DNA of 64,000 nucleotides from the NCBI GenBank assembly GCA_963811805.1, contig CAWESU010000001.1, positions 1,798,001 through 1,862,000 of the forward strand. The letters run 5' to 3'. The stretch's first letter is position 1. Each line of letters starts with the position of its first letter. This document shows positions 1-9,166 of the stretch, piece by piece. The position numbers and the translations under genes are program-made. The stretch is from DAHUXN01 sp963811805 (GTDB taxonomy: Bacteria; Acidobacteriota; Terriglobia; Acidiferrales; UBA7541). The notes beneath the pieces are model-generated. The model was not told where the DNA came from. It saw nothing but the letters and a program-made list of their open reading frames with translations, and did not search any database.

Positions 1-2408
1 TCATAGGGTGTGACGCCGAAGATCATGCTGGTGACAAGGCGGGTGACGCCGAGGGCGGCAACGACGCCAATCGCGACGCCAATCAGAGTAAGTGCGATTC
101 CCTGGCGGATGACCATGCCGAGAACGTCCGCCGGCTTAGCGCCGAGGGCCATGCGAATGCCGATCTCATGCGTCTTGCGCGTGACGGAGTAGGCCATGCT
201 GCCGTAGAGGCCGATCATGGCGAGCAGAAGCGCGAGGAGGCCGAAAACCGTGGTGAGGCGCGCGAAGACGCGTTCCTGGGACAACGCGTCGCTGGTTTCT
301 TCTGTCTGCGTCTTGAGATCGATCAGCGGGAGCGCGGGATCGGCTTGATGCACAGCGTCGCGCAATTCAGAGATGACGGCCAAACGAGCGCCTTGCGCGC
401 GAACTTCGAAAAACATCATATCGACATCCTCGGGAACCTGGGCGTACGCGTAATAGGCCTTGGGCCTGAGTTCGGAGTGGACGTCGGTTAGCTCAGCGGG
501 TTTGGCAACGCCTACGATTTCGATGGAATCCTTGGGATCAAACTTCGAACCTCTGCTGAAATGCCGTCCGATCGGATTCTGACCGGGGGAAAATCTTTGG
601 GCGAAAGTTTCGTCAACAACAGCGACCATGGGAGACGATGCGATGTCGGTCCGATTGATGGGGCGACCGAGAATGATGGGAATGCCCATGGTGCTGAAAA
701 AATCGGGGCCGATTCTTTGCGAGCGAAGCATAGGGTTCTCGGGTTTCTTGGCGGCGCCCTCGACGTAGACGCTGCCGTTGTTGGACCATCCATCGAACGG
801 CGCGTATTCCATCAGAGTGGCGGCTTCCACGCCCGGCAGGGATTGAATACGATCCAGCAATTGAGAATAGAGGTTTACCAGGCGGGCATCGTGATAGCTG
901 GCGCGCGTGGGATCGAGGGCGAAGCTCAACAAATTTTGCTGGTTGAAGCCGAAGTTGCGGTTTTCGAAATTGACGAGGGTGCGGACGAAGAGTCCCGCGC
1001 CAATCATGAGCACAAGGGACGCGGCCACTTGCGCGACGATCAGCGATTTGCCAAGGCGGTGCTTGTCGCGCACGTCGGAAATGTTTGCCGCGCTATCTTT
1101 CATGGCGGAGGCCAGTTCGATATTTGTGACACGAAACGCGGGGGCGAAGCCGAAGATGATTCCCGTGAACACGGACGCCGCAAGGGTAAAAAGCAGCACT
1201 TTCGAGTCGGCGCCTGCATCCAGAACGAGCGGGCTGGAACTACTGGACATCAACGCCACGAGCGCGCGCGTACCCCAATATGCAAAAACCAGACCGAGCG
1301 CCCCGCCGAGAATGGACATCAAGACGCTCTCGGTGAGTAGCTGACGAATCAGGCGCAGGCGCGAAGCGCCGATGGCGAGGCGCACACTGATTTCTTTCTT
1401 GCGCGCGGTGGCGCGCGCAAGAAGCAACGTGGCAACGTTGGCGCACGCGATCAACAAGACCAGACCCACAGCGGCCATCAAGATATATAGCGGCTGCGCG
1501 GTGCCCTGCTGCAACTGAGGCAAGCCCTGGGTCGCGGTTCCGAGTATCAGATGTGGGACTTGATCGGGGTTGTCAGGATGCCAATCCGCGGTGACGAGAT
1601 GATGAAATAAAGCGTCGAGAGAGCTTTGCGCTTGAGCCTTCGTGACGCCAGGTTTCAGGCGACCGATGATATTTGTGCAGAGCCAATTACGCGCGGTAAA
1701 GACGGAAGTCCCTTGTCCTCCGGGCTGGATGCTCCAAGGGCGCATGTTAGGTTTATCGTCGAACGGCACCCAAAGGTCGGGCTCGGTTCCGACTTGGACG
1801 CCGTAAAACGCAGGCGGCGTGACGCCGACGATGGTGAAAGGAATTCCGTTCAGAGTGACGTTCTGGCCGATGATGGAAGAGGCGCGTGCGAAACGGCGGC
1901 TCCAATAAGCGTAGCTGATGACGGCGACGCGCGGCACGCCAGGATTTTCGTCGGATTCGGTGATGGCGCGACCAAGAAGCGGCGTCACCCCCAAGCCGGA
2001 GAAATATTCTCCGGTGACCATCTCGCCGTTGGCCAGCGTAGGTTCGCCATTGATGCCGACGGTTGTGTTCTGATCGTTGAAGCCGAGCGGAACCCAGGCG
2101 AAAGCGCTGGATAGGACATTGCTCCGCGCGTGGAATTCGAGGAACGTGGGATAGGAGAAGGAGTATTTCGAATCCCAACCCGTTTGGCCAAACTGTGGGG
2201 GCCATTTATTGTCGTCCCATTGGAACAGGACGAGCTGTTGGGAGTCTTTTACCGGCAGCGACTTCAGCATTACGGCATTGATCAGGCTGAAAATCGCGGT
2301 GTTGGCGCCGATGCCGAGAGCGAGCGTGAGCACGGCGACAGCAGTGAATCCAGGGGCCTTGAGTAACATCCGCAGGCCGTAACGAATGTCCTGAAACAGG
2401 GTGTTCAT
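1..2408 (-). CDS. ADOP-type ABC transporter permease (MacB/FtsX family), partial
   Basis: A continuous frame runs from an ATG at 2408 to the left edge (802 codons visible, no stop), so the C-terminus is outside the window. The N-terminus reads DIRYGLRMLLKAPGFTAVAV followed by LALGIGANTAIFS, the typical opening of acidobacterial duplicated-orientation permeases. A MacB-like periplasmic domain follows, then a membrane segment with IACANVATLLLARATARKKE, a second periplasmic domain, and a final RKTHEIGIRMALGAKPADVL stretch. This is the two-repeat FtsX architecture of roughly 800-900 residues. It is an inner-membrane permease that normally works with a MacB-like ATPase, which is not seen here. It lies 128 bp downstream of the outer-membrane channel gene on the same strand and may be the last gene of that efflux operon. 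Substrate is unknown. Confidence 0.88.
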   Translation of the reverse strand, partial: MNTLFQDIRYGLRMLLKAPGFTAVAVLTLALGIGANTAIFSLINAVMLKSLPVKDSQQLVLFQWDDNKWPPQFGQTGWDSKYSFSYPTFLEFHARSNVLSSAFAWVPLGFNDQNTTVGINGEPTLANGEMVTGEYFSGLGVTPLLGRAITESDENPGVPRVAVISYAYWSRRFARASSIIGQNVTLNGIPFTIVGVTPPAFYGVQVGTEPDLWVPFDDKPNMRPWSIQPGGQGTSVFTARNWLCTNIIGRLKPGVTKAQAQSSLDALFHHLVTADWHPDNPDQVPHLILGTATQGLPQLQQGTAQPLYILMAAVGLVLLIACANVATLLLARATARKKEISVRLAIGASRLRLIRQLLTESVLMSILGGALGLVFAYWGTRALVALMSSSSSPLVLDAGADSKVLLFTLAASVFTGIIFGFAPAFRVTNIELASAMKDSAANISDVRDKHRLGKSLIVAQVAASLVLMIGAGLFVRTLVNFENRNFGFNQQNLLSFALDPTRASYHDARLVNLYSQLLDRIQSLPGVEAATLMEYAPFDGWSNNGSVYVEGAAKKPENPMLRSQRIGPDFFSTMGIPIILGRPINRTDIASSPMVAVVDETFAQRFSPGQNPIGRHFSRGSKFDPKDSIEIVGVAKPAELTDVHSELRPKAYYAYAQVPEDVDMMFFEVRAQGARLAVISELRDAVHQADPALPLIDLKTQTEETSDALSQERVFARLTTVFGLLALLLAMIGLYGSMAYSVTRKTHEIGIRMALGAKPADVLGMVIRQGIALTLIGVAIGVVAALGVTRLVTSMIFGVTPY

Positions 2409-2536
2409 AGACCGCCTCAGCACCTCGAAGCGTTAGACGGACGAAGCAGTGAAAGGTCAACAGGTGACAATTGCGGCCTCGCAGATCTCGCTACTCACTA
2501 TTCGTAGCGCAGGGCGACGTTTCCTACACGTCCTCA

Positions 2537-3946
2537 CTATTGCTGCCACCCGCCCCCGAGCGCTTGATAAAGCTGCACAAGCGCGAGGCGTTCATTGAGC
2601 TGAGCGTTGACTAGATTTAGCTCGGCAGAGAAATAGTTCGTGTCGTTCGTCAGCACTTGGAGGTAACTGGCGCCGCCGTGTTGGTAGAGAAGCATCGAGA
2701 GCTCGTCGGAGCGTTGGGCCGCCAGCGTGAGCTGCTCTTGCTGGGCGCGAAAGTCACGATATTTTTGGTAACCAATGAGCGCGTCGGAAACTTGCTGCAG
2801 AGCCGTCTGGACGGTTTGCTGGTAAGAGAGCATCGACTCCTGCCACTGCGCGCGAGAGAGCCGCAGGCCCGAGCGAAGTGCTCCGGCTTGAAACACAGGC
2901 TGAGAAACACTCAGGACGCCGTCCCAGGTCTCGGAAGGGGTGTGGATGAAGCGATTCAAGGCGTTGCTCTCGAGCCCACCGGTTCCGGTCAGTGAAAAAC
3001 TCGGAAAAAATGAGGCCTTGGCAACACCGATTTCGGCGTTGGCCGCGACGACGTTTTCTTCAGCCTGGCCGATATCGGGCCGGCGCTCAAGCAATTCCGA
3101 AGGCAGGCCGGCGGGGACGGTTTCCGGCAGCGGCGGTTGCTGTACGAGCGGACGGCCACGGGGGATCGGGCCGGGATTCTCGCCGAGCAGGATACTGAGC
3201 AGGTCTTCCTGCTGCGCGATTTGCCGCTCGAGGTCGGGAATCGTTTCGGACGCGGTATAGACGAGCTGCTCGGACTGGCTAACGTCAAGGTCGGAGGCTG
3301 AGCCATGGGTCGCGAGCACCTGCGTCAGATGAAGGGATTGCTGCCGGTCGGTCAAGGTACGCTTAGAAATTTCGAGCTGGCTATCCAGCGCGCGAAGCTG
3401 GAAATATGATGTGGCCACGTTCGCCACGACTGACGACATGACGGCGCGCTGACCGTACTCGCTAGCGAGCAATTGGGCGCGGGCCGCTTCGGTTTCGCGC
3501 CGGTATTTTCCCCAAAAGTCCAGATTCCAGATCACGGATAGGTTCAGTTGGCCGGCGTTGACTTCATAAGACGGAAACAGGCTGGTGACCTTCGCGTTTT
3601 GCTGGCTAAAAACGTCCGCGCCGACGCTCGCTGTCGGAAATTGATTAGAATGGGTGATGCCGAGCTGCGCTTGGGCCTCGAGTACGTTCGTGGCGGCGAT
3701 GCGCACGTTATAGTTCTGCTGCAGCGCGGTGTGAATCAATTGCACGAGGACTGGATCCTGGTAAACCTGCCACCAGTTCTCATTGCCTAGCGAGGATGGC
3801 GGAGCAGCCGGCGTGGGCGCGGTCTGGGCAGGCATCGCGTTCCGGTAGTCGGTGGGTACGTTCACCAGTGGCCGCTTGTAATTCGGGCCGACCATGCAGC
3901 CAGCCATCAGCATTGTGATGACGACTAGAAAAGCAGGCTTTTTCAT
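2537..3946 (-). CDS. Outer-membrane efflux channel lipoprotein (NodT/OprM family)
   Basis: 469 residues from the ATG at 3946, a normal length for the family. The N-terminus is a lipoprotein signal with lipobox LMAGC, followed by MVGPNYKRP, the hallmark of NodT/OprM factors. The body holds two OEP repeats with long helices, for example the ATNVLEAQAQLG and ERRPDIGQAEENVVAANAEI segments. It would trimerise as the TolC-like exit duct of the tripartite pump encoded just upstream. The start is separated by a single base from the stop of the RND gene (3948), so the genes are almost certainly co-transcribed and translationally coupled. A longer upstream start in the same frame would add 21 codons inside the RND gene and lose the signal peptide position, so I reject it. 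Confidence 0.93.
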   Translation of the reverse strand: MKKPAFLVVITMLMAGCMVGPNYKRPLVNVPTDYRNAMPAQTAPTPAAPPSSLGNENWWQVYQDPVLVQLIHTALQQNYNVRIAATNVLEAQAQLGITHSNQFPTASVGADVFSQQNAKVTSLFPSYEVNAGQLNLSVIWNLDFWGKYRRETEAARAQLLASEYGQRAVMSSVVANVATSYFQLRALDSQLEISKRTLTDRQQSLHLTQVLATHGSASDLDVSQSEQLVYTASETIPDLERQIAQQEDLLSILLGENPGPIPRGRPLVQQPPLPETVPAGLPSELLERRPDIGQAEENVVAANAEIGVAKASFFPSFSLTGTGGLESNALNRFIHTPSETWDGVLSVSQPVFQAGALRSGLRLSRAQWQESMLSYQQTVQTALQQVSDALIGYQKYRDFRAQQEQLTLAAQRSDELSMLLYQHGGASYLQVLTNDTNYFSAELNLVNAQLNERLALVQLYQALGGGWQQ

Positions 3947-3947
3947 G

Positions 3948-5792
3948 TTAGTCACCCTCACCGGGTGTTTCGGCAGGAATGAGTGCTGACGACTTCTGCA
4001 GCGCGGCACCCGAGAACCGCTCGACGAAGTAGAAAATCGCTGGAATGAAGAAAATTCCTATCGCGCTTGCTGCAGCCATACCTCCTATCACGGTCGTGCC
4101 CATAATCTGGCGGGCCACGGAGCCCGCGCCGGAGGCTACCCAGAGCGGGACGCAGCCCAAAATGAAGGCAAAAGAAGTCATCAGGATCGGACGAAGGCGA
4201 AGGCGGGCACCTTCGAGCGCCGCATTGACCAAGCCCTGGCCTTTTTCATAGCGCTCCTTCGCAAATTCGACGATCAAGATCGCGTTTTTGGCGGCCAGAC
4301 CGATCAACATTACCAAGCCAATCTGAGAATAGACGTCGTTCTCCAGTTGAATCATGTAAGGGGGCAGAAAGAAGCTGAGCACGGCGCGGCGCAGCCAAAG
4401 CACTCCAAAAGCGCCGAAGACGGCTACGGGAGTGCTAAGCAGAACGCTAAAAGGCAGCGTCCAGCTTTCATACAGGGCCGCCAATATCAGGAACACGAAC
4501 AGGAGCGAGAATCCAAAGATGGCGGTTGCCGAAACGCCTTGTTCCGCTTTTACCTGTTGGTAGGACATGCCTAGCCAGTCGTAACCCATCCCGGGAGGCA
4601 TAGTCTTCTTGAAGACATCCACGAGAGCCGCTTGCGCCTGGTCAGAGCTGTAGCCGGGGGCGGCGCTGCCGATGATCTGGGCGCTGCGATATTCGTCGTA
4701 GCGCATGGTGAACTCTGGGCCGAAACGGGTGTCGAATTTGACGAGCGAGGAGAGCGGTACCATGGTCCCCTGATTGTTGCGAACGTAGAACTGTCCGAGA
4801 TCGTCGGTGGTGGCGCGGTAAGGAGTTTCGCCTTCTACGTACACTTGCCACTGACGACCGAATTCATTGAAGTAGTTTACGAACAGACCGCCCATGTAGG
4901 CCTGAATGGTCTGATAAACGTCACTGATGGCGACGCCCTGCTTGAGAACCTTGTCGGTGTCCACTTCAGCGAATTTCTCCGGCACGCTGGGCAGGAATGT
5001 GGTACTGACTAGGCCAATCTCAGGGCGCTTGCGGGCCGCTGCGAGGAATTTGTCCACGTTATTCGCGAGGGACTGGACGTCCTTACCTGAACGATCTTCG
5101 AGGACGAACTGGAAACCGCCGGAGGTTCCGACGCCGGGAATGGCCGGCGGCGAAAAACTGAACACGGTGCCCTCGGGCAGCTTGCTGAGTTCCTGGTTCA
5201 GGCGGTGATTAATTTCCTCATACTGTTCCGCTCTGCTCTTGCGCTGATCCCAGGGCTTCAACGTCACGAAAAAGAAAGCGTTGTACGTTGTTCGAACGAA
5301 GCTCAGCAAGCTGAAGCCAACGACGCTGGTGGTGTATTGAACTCCCGGAGTGTCGGAGATGATCTTTTCGACGTCGCGCGCGGCCGCGTCTGTCCGTTCG
5401 CGCGAAGCGGCATTAGGAAGCTGCATGTTCACGAACATGTAGCCCTGGTCTTCATCAGGTAGAAAGCTGGATGGCAGCTTGCTCCCCACGAAGAACCCGG
5501 CTGCACCGAATGCAACCAGCAGCACGACTGCCAGAGCGCTCTTGTGAACGAAGGCGCCGCAGACCCGCACGTACATTTCGGTGCCGCGTCCGAACATGCG
5601 GTTGAACCAATCGAAGAATCTCCGAAGGAGCCCATGGGATTCCTTCTTCGGTCGAAGCAGAAGCGAAGCAAGCGCCGGACTGAGCGTGAGAGCATTGAAC
5701 GCAGAAAGAATGACCGAGATCGCGATGGTGACGGCGAATTGCTGATACAGCCTGCCAGTGATGCCAGGAATCAGCGACGTAGGCACGAACAA
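3948..5792 (-). CDS. HAE1 RND efflux permease, C-terminal part (frameshifted from N-terminal part)
   Basis: 614 codons covering the C-terminal three fifths of an AcrB-like proton-driven pump: FVPTSLIPGITGRLYQQF, the PC1/PC2 porter loops, the second set of membrane helices, and a final segment ending AIFYFVERF. The first codon of the open frame is a TTG at 5792 that merely continues the protein started at 7147. Together the two halves give about 1060 residues, the normal RND length, with no missing domain. The break lies where the upstream half reads LVLSA and then shifts to CSCLRR and a stop. Inserting one base near 5790 would give LVLSA-VFVPTSL, the expected family sequence. It is either an inactivated gene or a sequencing error. 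It would act with the fusion protein and channel on either side. Confidence 0.85.
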   Translation of the reverse strand: MFVPTSLIPGITGRLYQQFAVTIAISVILSAFNALTLSPALASLLLRPKKESHGLLRRFFDWFNRMFGRGTEMYVRVCGAFVHKSALAVVLLVAFGAAGFFVGSKLPSSFLPDEDQGYMFVNMQLPNAASRERTDAAARDVEKIISDTPGVQYTTSVVGFSLLSFVRTTYNAFFFVTLKPWDQRKSRAEQYEEINHRLNQELSKLPEGTVFSFSPPAIPGVGTSGGFQFVLEDRSGKDVQSLANNVDKFLAAARKRPEIGLVSTTFLPSVPEKFAEVDTDKVLKQGVAISDVYQTIQAYMGGLFVNYFNEFGRQWQVYVEGETPYRATTDDLGQFYVRNNQGTMVPLSSLVKFDTRFGPEFTMRYDEYRSAQIIGSAAPGYSSDQAQAALVDVFKKTMPPGMGYDWLGMSYQQVKAEQGVSATAIFGFSLLFVFLILAALYESWTLPFSVLLSTPVAVFGAFGVLWLRRAVLSFFLPPYMIQLENDVYSQIGLVMLIGLAAKNAILIVEFAKERYEKGQGLVNAALEGARLRLRPILMTSFAFILGCVPLWVASGAGSVARQIMGTTVIGGMAAASAIGIFFIPAIFYFVERFSGAALQKSSALIPAETPGEGD

Positions 5793-7147
5793 GCGGACAG
5801 AACCAGAGCGATGCCAACCACTGGTCCGGACAGCTCTTTCATGGCACTAAGTGCGGCCTGTTTAGGAGTCTCGCCCCCTTCGATGTGCCGTTGTACTCCT
5901 TCGACAACCACGATGGCGTCGTCAACTACTAATCCAATCGCCAGCACCAACCCAAACATCGAAAGCGTGTTGATTGAGAATCCGAACAGCGGAAAGATGA
6001 CGAATGTGCCGACCAGTGAAACGGGCACGGCCAGCATGGGGATTAAGGTAGCGCGCCAGTCCTGCAAGAACAGATAGACCACAAGGATTACCAGCACAAT
6101 GGCGATCAAGAGAGTCTTAATGATTTCTTTCATTCCCTCTGTGACCGGGAGAGTTTGGTCAAGCGAGATGTTGTAATCCATATCCGGCGGGAAGCTTTGG
6201 TTCATCTGAGACATGAGGTTGCGGACAGCCTTGGCAGTTTGGATCGCATTGGAACCTGGCAACTGATAGACGGCAATGATGGCGCTCGGTTTGCCATTCA
6301 TGCGACTAACAATGCTGTAGTCCTGCGCACCGAGCTCCACTCGCACGACATCCTTCACTCGCACGATGCCACCATTCGCGTTCTCGCGCACGATGATGTT
6401 GCCGAACTGTTCTGGCGAAATCAGCCGGCCTTGGGCCAGGACGGAATACGTAAATTGCTGGTTGGAGGGGGCGGGCTCGCCCCCCACTTGCCCCGCAGGG
6501 TTGACCGTGTTCTGAGCTTGAACGGCATTGACGACGTCGGTGACCGTGATTCCGTATCTTGCGAGTTCGTCAGGGTTCAGCCAGAGCCGCATCGCATATT
6601 GTCCAGCGCCGAAAATCTGCGCCTGACCAACCCCGTACAAGCGGGAGATGGGATCGATCAAGTTGATGTAGGCGTAGTTTGCCAAGAATTGAGCGTCGTG
6701 CGTGGCGTGGGGCGAGTAAAGGCCGACCAGCATTAGTGGCGCGGTGACGGACTTTCGGATTGTCACGCCATAATTGTTCACTGCGGCTGGAAGCTGTGAA
6801 GCCGCGAGATTCTCGCGGGACTGTGTCAGGATCAGGTCGGTATTGGGATCGGTCTTCACGTCGAAATCGGTGACTAGAGTGGTTTGGGAGTTGGCAGTGG
6901 CGTTCAGCGAGTACATGTAGTTCAGGTTATCGACGCCGTTGATTTGCTCCTCGATGGGCGTGGCGACCGATTGCTCCAGGGTGTTTGCATCGGCCCCCAC
7001 GTAGGTCGCCTGGAGCTGGATTTCCGGCGGGGCGATGTTCGGAAACTGCGCTACGGGCAAAATCGCAATCGTGACAACACCCAGGATAACGGTGAGGATA
7101 GCGATCACCATCGCGACGATCGGCCGGTGAATGAAGAATTTCGACAT
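5771..7147 (-). CDS. HAE1 RND efflux permease, N-terminal part (frameshifted)
   Basis: 458 residues beginning MSKFFIHRPIVAMVIAIL, the classic HAE1 N-terminus. It continues through the first porter domain (PPEIQLQATYVGADANTLE, GVDNLNYMYS) and membrane helices, including the proton-relay helix with GLVVDDAIVVVEG, whose paired aspartates are present. The last ten residues are out of frame, and a TGA ends the frame at 5773-5771, overlapping the second half by 22 bases. The start lies 3 bp downstream of the fusion-protein stop (7151), confirming operon structure. If the frameshift is real the pump is dead unless recoded. The shift site is not an obvious slippery heptamer. All other residues look conserved, which favours a very recent mutation or a read error. 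Confidence 0.86.
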   Translation of the reverse strand: MSKFFIHRPIVAMVIAILTVILGVVTIAILPVAQFPNIAPPEIQLQATYVGADANTLEQSVATPIEEQINGVDNLNYMYSLNATANSQTTLVTDFDVKTDPNTDLILTQSRENLAASQLPAAVNNYGVTIRKSVTAPLMLVGLYSPHATHDAQFLANYAYINLIDPISRLYGVGQAQIFGAGQYAMRLWLNPDELARYGITVTDVVNAVQAQNTVNPAGQVGGEPAPSNQQFTYSVLAQGRLISPEQFGNIIVRENANGGIVRVKDVVRVELGAQDYSIVSRMNGKPSAIIAVYQLPGSNAIQTAKAVRNLMSQMNQSFPPDMDYNISLDQTLPVTEGMKEIIKTLLIAIVLVILVVYLFLQDWRATLIPMLAVPVSLVGTFVIFPLFGFSINTLSMFGLVLAIGLVVDDAIVVVEGVQRHIEGGETPKQAALSAMKELSGPVVGIALVLSACSCLRR

Positions 7148-7150
7148 GGC

Positions 7151-8311
7151 TTAGTCTCCTTGCATTCCGCGGAACGGCGCCGGCTTGACGATCTCGCCCG
7201 GTCGGATTTTTTCCGTGCCGACAGCAACAACGCGTTCTCCGGGCTTCAGACCTGCAGTGATCACCCACTGCGTTCCTGCGATGGGCCCTACCTCAACGTT
7301 GCGAATTTGGACCTGGTTATTCGGATCGACTACGTCGACCTGATAGCTTCCTTGCAACTGGGTGATGGCAGCCTGTGGAACCAGCAGTGCTCCTTTGAGG
7401 ATTTCGGTCAGTGCCCGAATCTGCGCATATTGGCCCGGCCGCAACAGTCTGTGGGGGTTGGGAAATTCGCCGACGATCTGGATGGTACCCGTTTGAGTGT
7501 CAACTTGGCGATCGGCGAAGACAATCCTGCCAAGGTGCGGATACGTGGTGCCGTCGGCCAAGACCAAGGTCAGTGGGATTCGCGAGGCGTGTGTGAGCCA
7601 GTCCACGCTTCCTGCAGCGCCGCCATCGGCCATGCGCAAATATTCCTGTTCGCTAATCGGGAAATAGACCTTGATCGGATCGACCTGCGAAACGGAAGTG
7701 AGGACTGCGGACTGGCTCACCAGGTTGCCGACCTGCACGCTTGTAATGCCGGCAATGCCGTCGATCAGAGAAAGGACTTTCGTGTAGCCCAGATTCAGCG
7801 CAGCTTCTTCGACGGCGGCCTGGCCTGTTTCGACCGCGGCCTTTGCGCCTCGCAGCGTCTGCGTGTCGTTGTCGAGCTGGCTCTGAGGAATGGCGTGAGC
7901 TTCAGCTTCGGGCACGTCGCGGTTCACATTGATTTGGGCATTGGCGAACTGTGCGTCGGCTTGCGCCAACTGACCCTTTGCCTGATCGAGCGCGGCCTGA
8001 AAGGGGCGCGGATCGATTTCAAAGAGAACTTGTCCCTTTCGGACGAAACTGCCTTCCTGATAATCCTGGCGAACAAGGTAGCCTGTTACTTGCGGCTGAA
8101 TCTGCGCGTTGACGTAGCCCTGCAGCGTGCCGACCCACTGGCCCTGAACAGGAACATCTTTTTGAACGACAGTCGCCACTTCGACCGATGGTGCTGGAGG
8201 AGGCGGAGCCGATTCTGCCCGTCGTCCGCATCCGACGGTCGCGGCCGCGGCGAAGAGAACCGCAATTGCAGCAAGCTTGCCTAAATTTGGCTTTACATTA
8301 CCGGTGTGCAT
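7151..8311 (-). CDS. RND efflux membrane fusion protein (periplasmic adaptor, HlyD/AcrA family)
   Basis: 386 residues from the ATG at 8311, preceded by GGAGA eight bases upstream. The N-terminus is a lipoprotein-type signal with the cysteine in the AAAATVGCG context. It then has the split lipoyl domain (GYVNAQIQPQVTGYLVRQDY...GQVLFEIDPRPF), an alpha-helical hairpin (LDQAKGQLAQADAQFANAQI), the return strand LNLGYTKV, a beta-barrel and a C-terminal MPD ending in KPGERVVAVGTEKIRPGE. It joins the RND pump to the outer-membrane channel. It overlaps the preceding STAS gene by 14 bp and precedes the RND gene by 3 bp. Substrate cannot be told from sequence. Confidence 0.93.
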   Translation of the reverse strand: MHTGNVKPNLGKLAAIAVLFAAAATVGCGRRAESAPPPPAPSVEVATVVQKDVPVQGQWVGTLQGYVNAQIQPQVTGYLVRQDYQEGSFVRKGQVLFEIDPRPFQAALDQAKGQLAQADAQFANAQINVNRDVPEAEAHAIPQSQLDNDTQTLRGAKAAVETGQAAVEEAALNLGYTKVLSLIDGIAGITSVQVGNLVSQSAVLTSVSQVDPIKVYFPISEQEYLRMADGGAAGSVDWLTHASRIPLTLVLADGTTYPHLGRIVFADRQVDTQTGTIQIVGEFPNPHRLLRPGQYAQIRALTEILKGALLVPQAAITQLQGSYQVDVVDPNNQVQIRNVEVGPIAGTQWVITAGLKPGERVVAVGTEKIRPGEIVKPAPFRGMQGD

Positions 8312-8618
8312 TGGTTTTCTCCGACAGATCCGAGATCTCATGTTTCTCTTTTCCGTTTAGGTGCTCGAGAATGTGCTTAATGTAAACGCCGCAGGCGATG
8401 AATTCAGCACCCTGCTTCTTCATGATCCGCAAGCACCGTTCGCCGCTCTTATCGATCAAAGTGACTTCGCACAGGTCGACGACGCACGTGCGCCCTTCCA
8501 CTGAGCGATGGTTCTTCGTCCAGTTCGCCCTGAGCTCGCGGACCCAGGGGCTAGTAAGCCGACCGCATAAAGTCCATCGCTCTTCGGTCGTTGTTTCGGA
8601 GACGCTGATCTTCAACAT
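8298..8618 (-). CDS. STAS-domain protein (anti-sigma-factor-antagonist-like)
   Basis: 106 residues from an ATG at 8618 with AAGGAAG upstream. The body matches a STAS fold: GRLTSPWVRELRANW, then CVVDLCEVTLIDKSGERCL, where the serine of the IDKSG loop is at the position phosphorylated in SpoIIAA-like proteins. A GAEFIACGVYIK strand follows. Its last codons overlap the start of the fusion-protein gene by 14 bp, so it is the first gene of the efflux operon and translation is probably coupled. Stand-alone STAS proteins of this type are common next to RND genes in Acidobacteriota. A regulatory rather than transport role is an inference. No kinase or anti-sigma partner is present nearby. Confidence 0.8.
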   Translation of the reverse strand: MLKISVSETTTEERWTLCGRLTSPWVRELRANWTKNHRSVEGRTCVVDLCEVTLIDKSGERCLRIMKKQGAEFIACGVYIKHILEHLNGKEKHEISDLSEKTNAHR

Positions 8619-8680
8619 GGGTGCTTCCTTTACAGACTGCGCGGTTACACCTGGTCACAGGACGCCGGCGCTTCTCGAAT

Positions 8681-8869
8681 TCATTTCTCCAACTTGGCCT
8701 TCAGGGCGCTCGCGGCGTTGAACCAATCTTCCTCGGGAGATCCTTCCGGGCAGCCTCTCGCCTGCCAGAGCGAGTAGGCCAGCGTGCTAACGTCCTCATG
8801 TGTTGGATCTGCGGCACTGGGCTTTGCCTGTGGTTGCTCGACCGCTCGCGCTGCTGCCTGCTTCGCCAT
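8681..8869 (-). CDS. DUF2934-domain small protein
   Basis: 62 residues from the ATG at 8869, chosen because AGGAGG lies seven bases upstream. An alternative upstream start adds 14 unsupported residues. An alanine/proline-rich N-terminus of about 25 residues is followed by STLAYSLWQARGCPEGSPEEDWFNAASAL, which fits the DUF2934 pattern of a helix, a glycine-containing turn and a conserved D/EW. These small proteins are frequent in Acidobacteriota and Proteobacteria, and their function is unknown. It precedes the STAS gene by 62 bp on the same strand and may share its promoter. Confidence 0.75.
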   Translation of the reverse strand: MAKQAAARAVEQPQAKPSAADPTHEDVSTLAYSLWQARGCPEGSPEEDWFNAASALKAKLEK

Positions 8870-9166
8870 GCCCTGCCTCCTGTCGTTCGACCGCATCCAA
8901 CACAAGGGCAACTGACCTGCCGAAGTTATTCCCGTGTAAGTCCTTGTATTTTCAGTTGGGAACTGAAGACGCCTCTGTCGAGTGTCGAGAGTGTTGAAGG
9001 TGAAGCGACAGTCGGGCGGCTGGGAATTCAGGGTATCGGGTCACAGGAAGGAAACCTCTTGCAGAACTGCCGAAGGAACGTGTGCCACAAGTCACGGGGT
9101 CAACCCGAGGCCTGTGGCCATGCTGAAAGACGCTACTGGTTTAGGAAGATCACGTTCGATGGAGCG
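8870..9166. other. Intergenic region between DUF2934 gene and sigma-54 activator
   Basis: About 300 bp with no supported gene. It must hold the promoter of the minus-strand DUF2934/efflux genes. I looked for a -24/-12 sigma-54 promoter, since an activator of that class is adjacent. The best minus-strand candidate, TGGCACACG near 9075-9095, has the -24 element but lacks the GC dinucleotide at the right spacing, so I do not call it. Confidence 0.5.

Noticed and set aside
6884..8284. A long plus-strand frame of 466 codons over the fusion-protein gene
   Set aside because: It is antisense to a clear membrane fusion protein and has no domain resemblance. High-GC codon bias commonly opens such frames.
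9070..9100. Possible sigma-54 promoter TGGCACACG on the minus strand
   Set aside because: The -12 GC element is missing at the required spacing.
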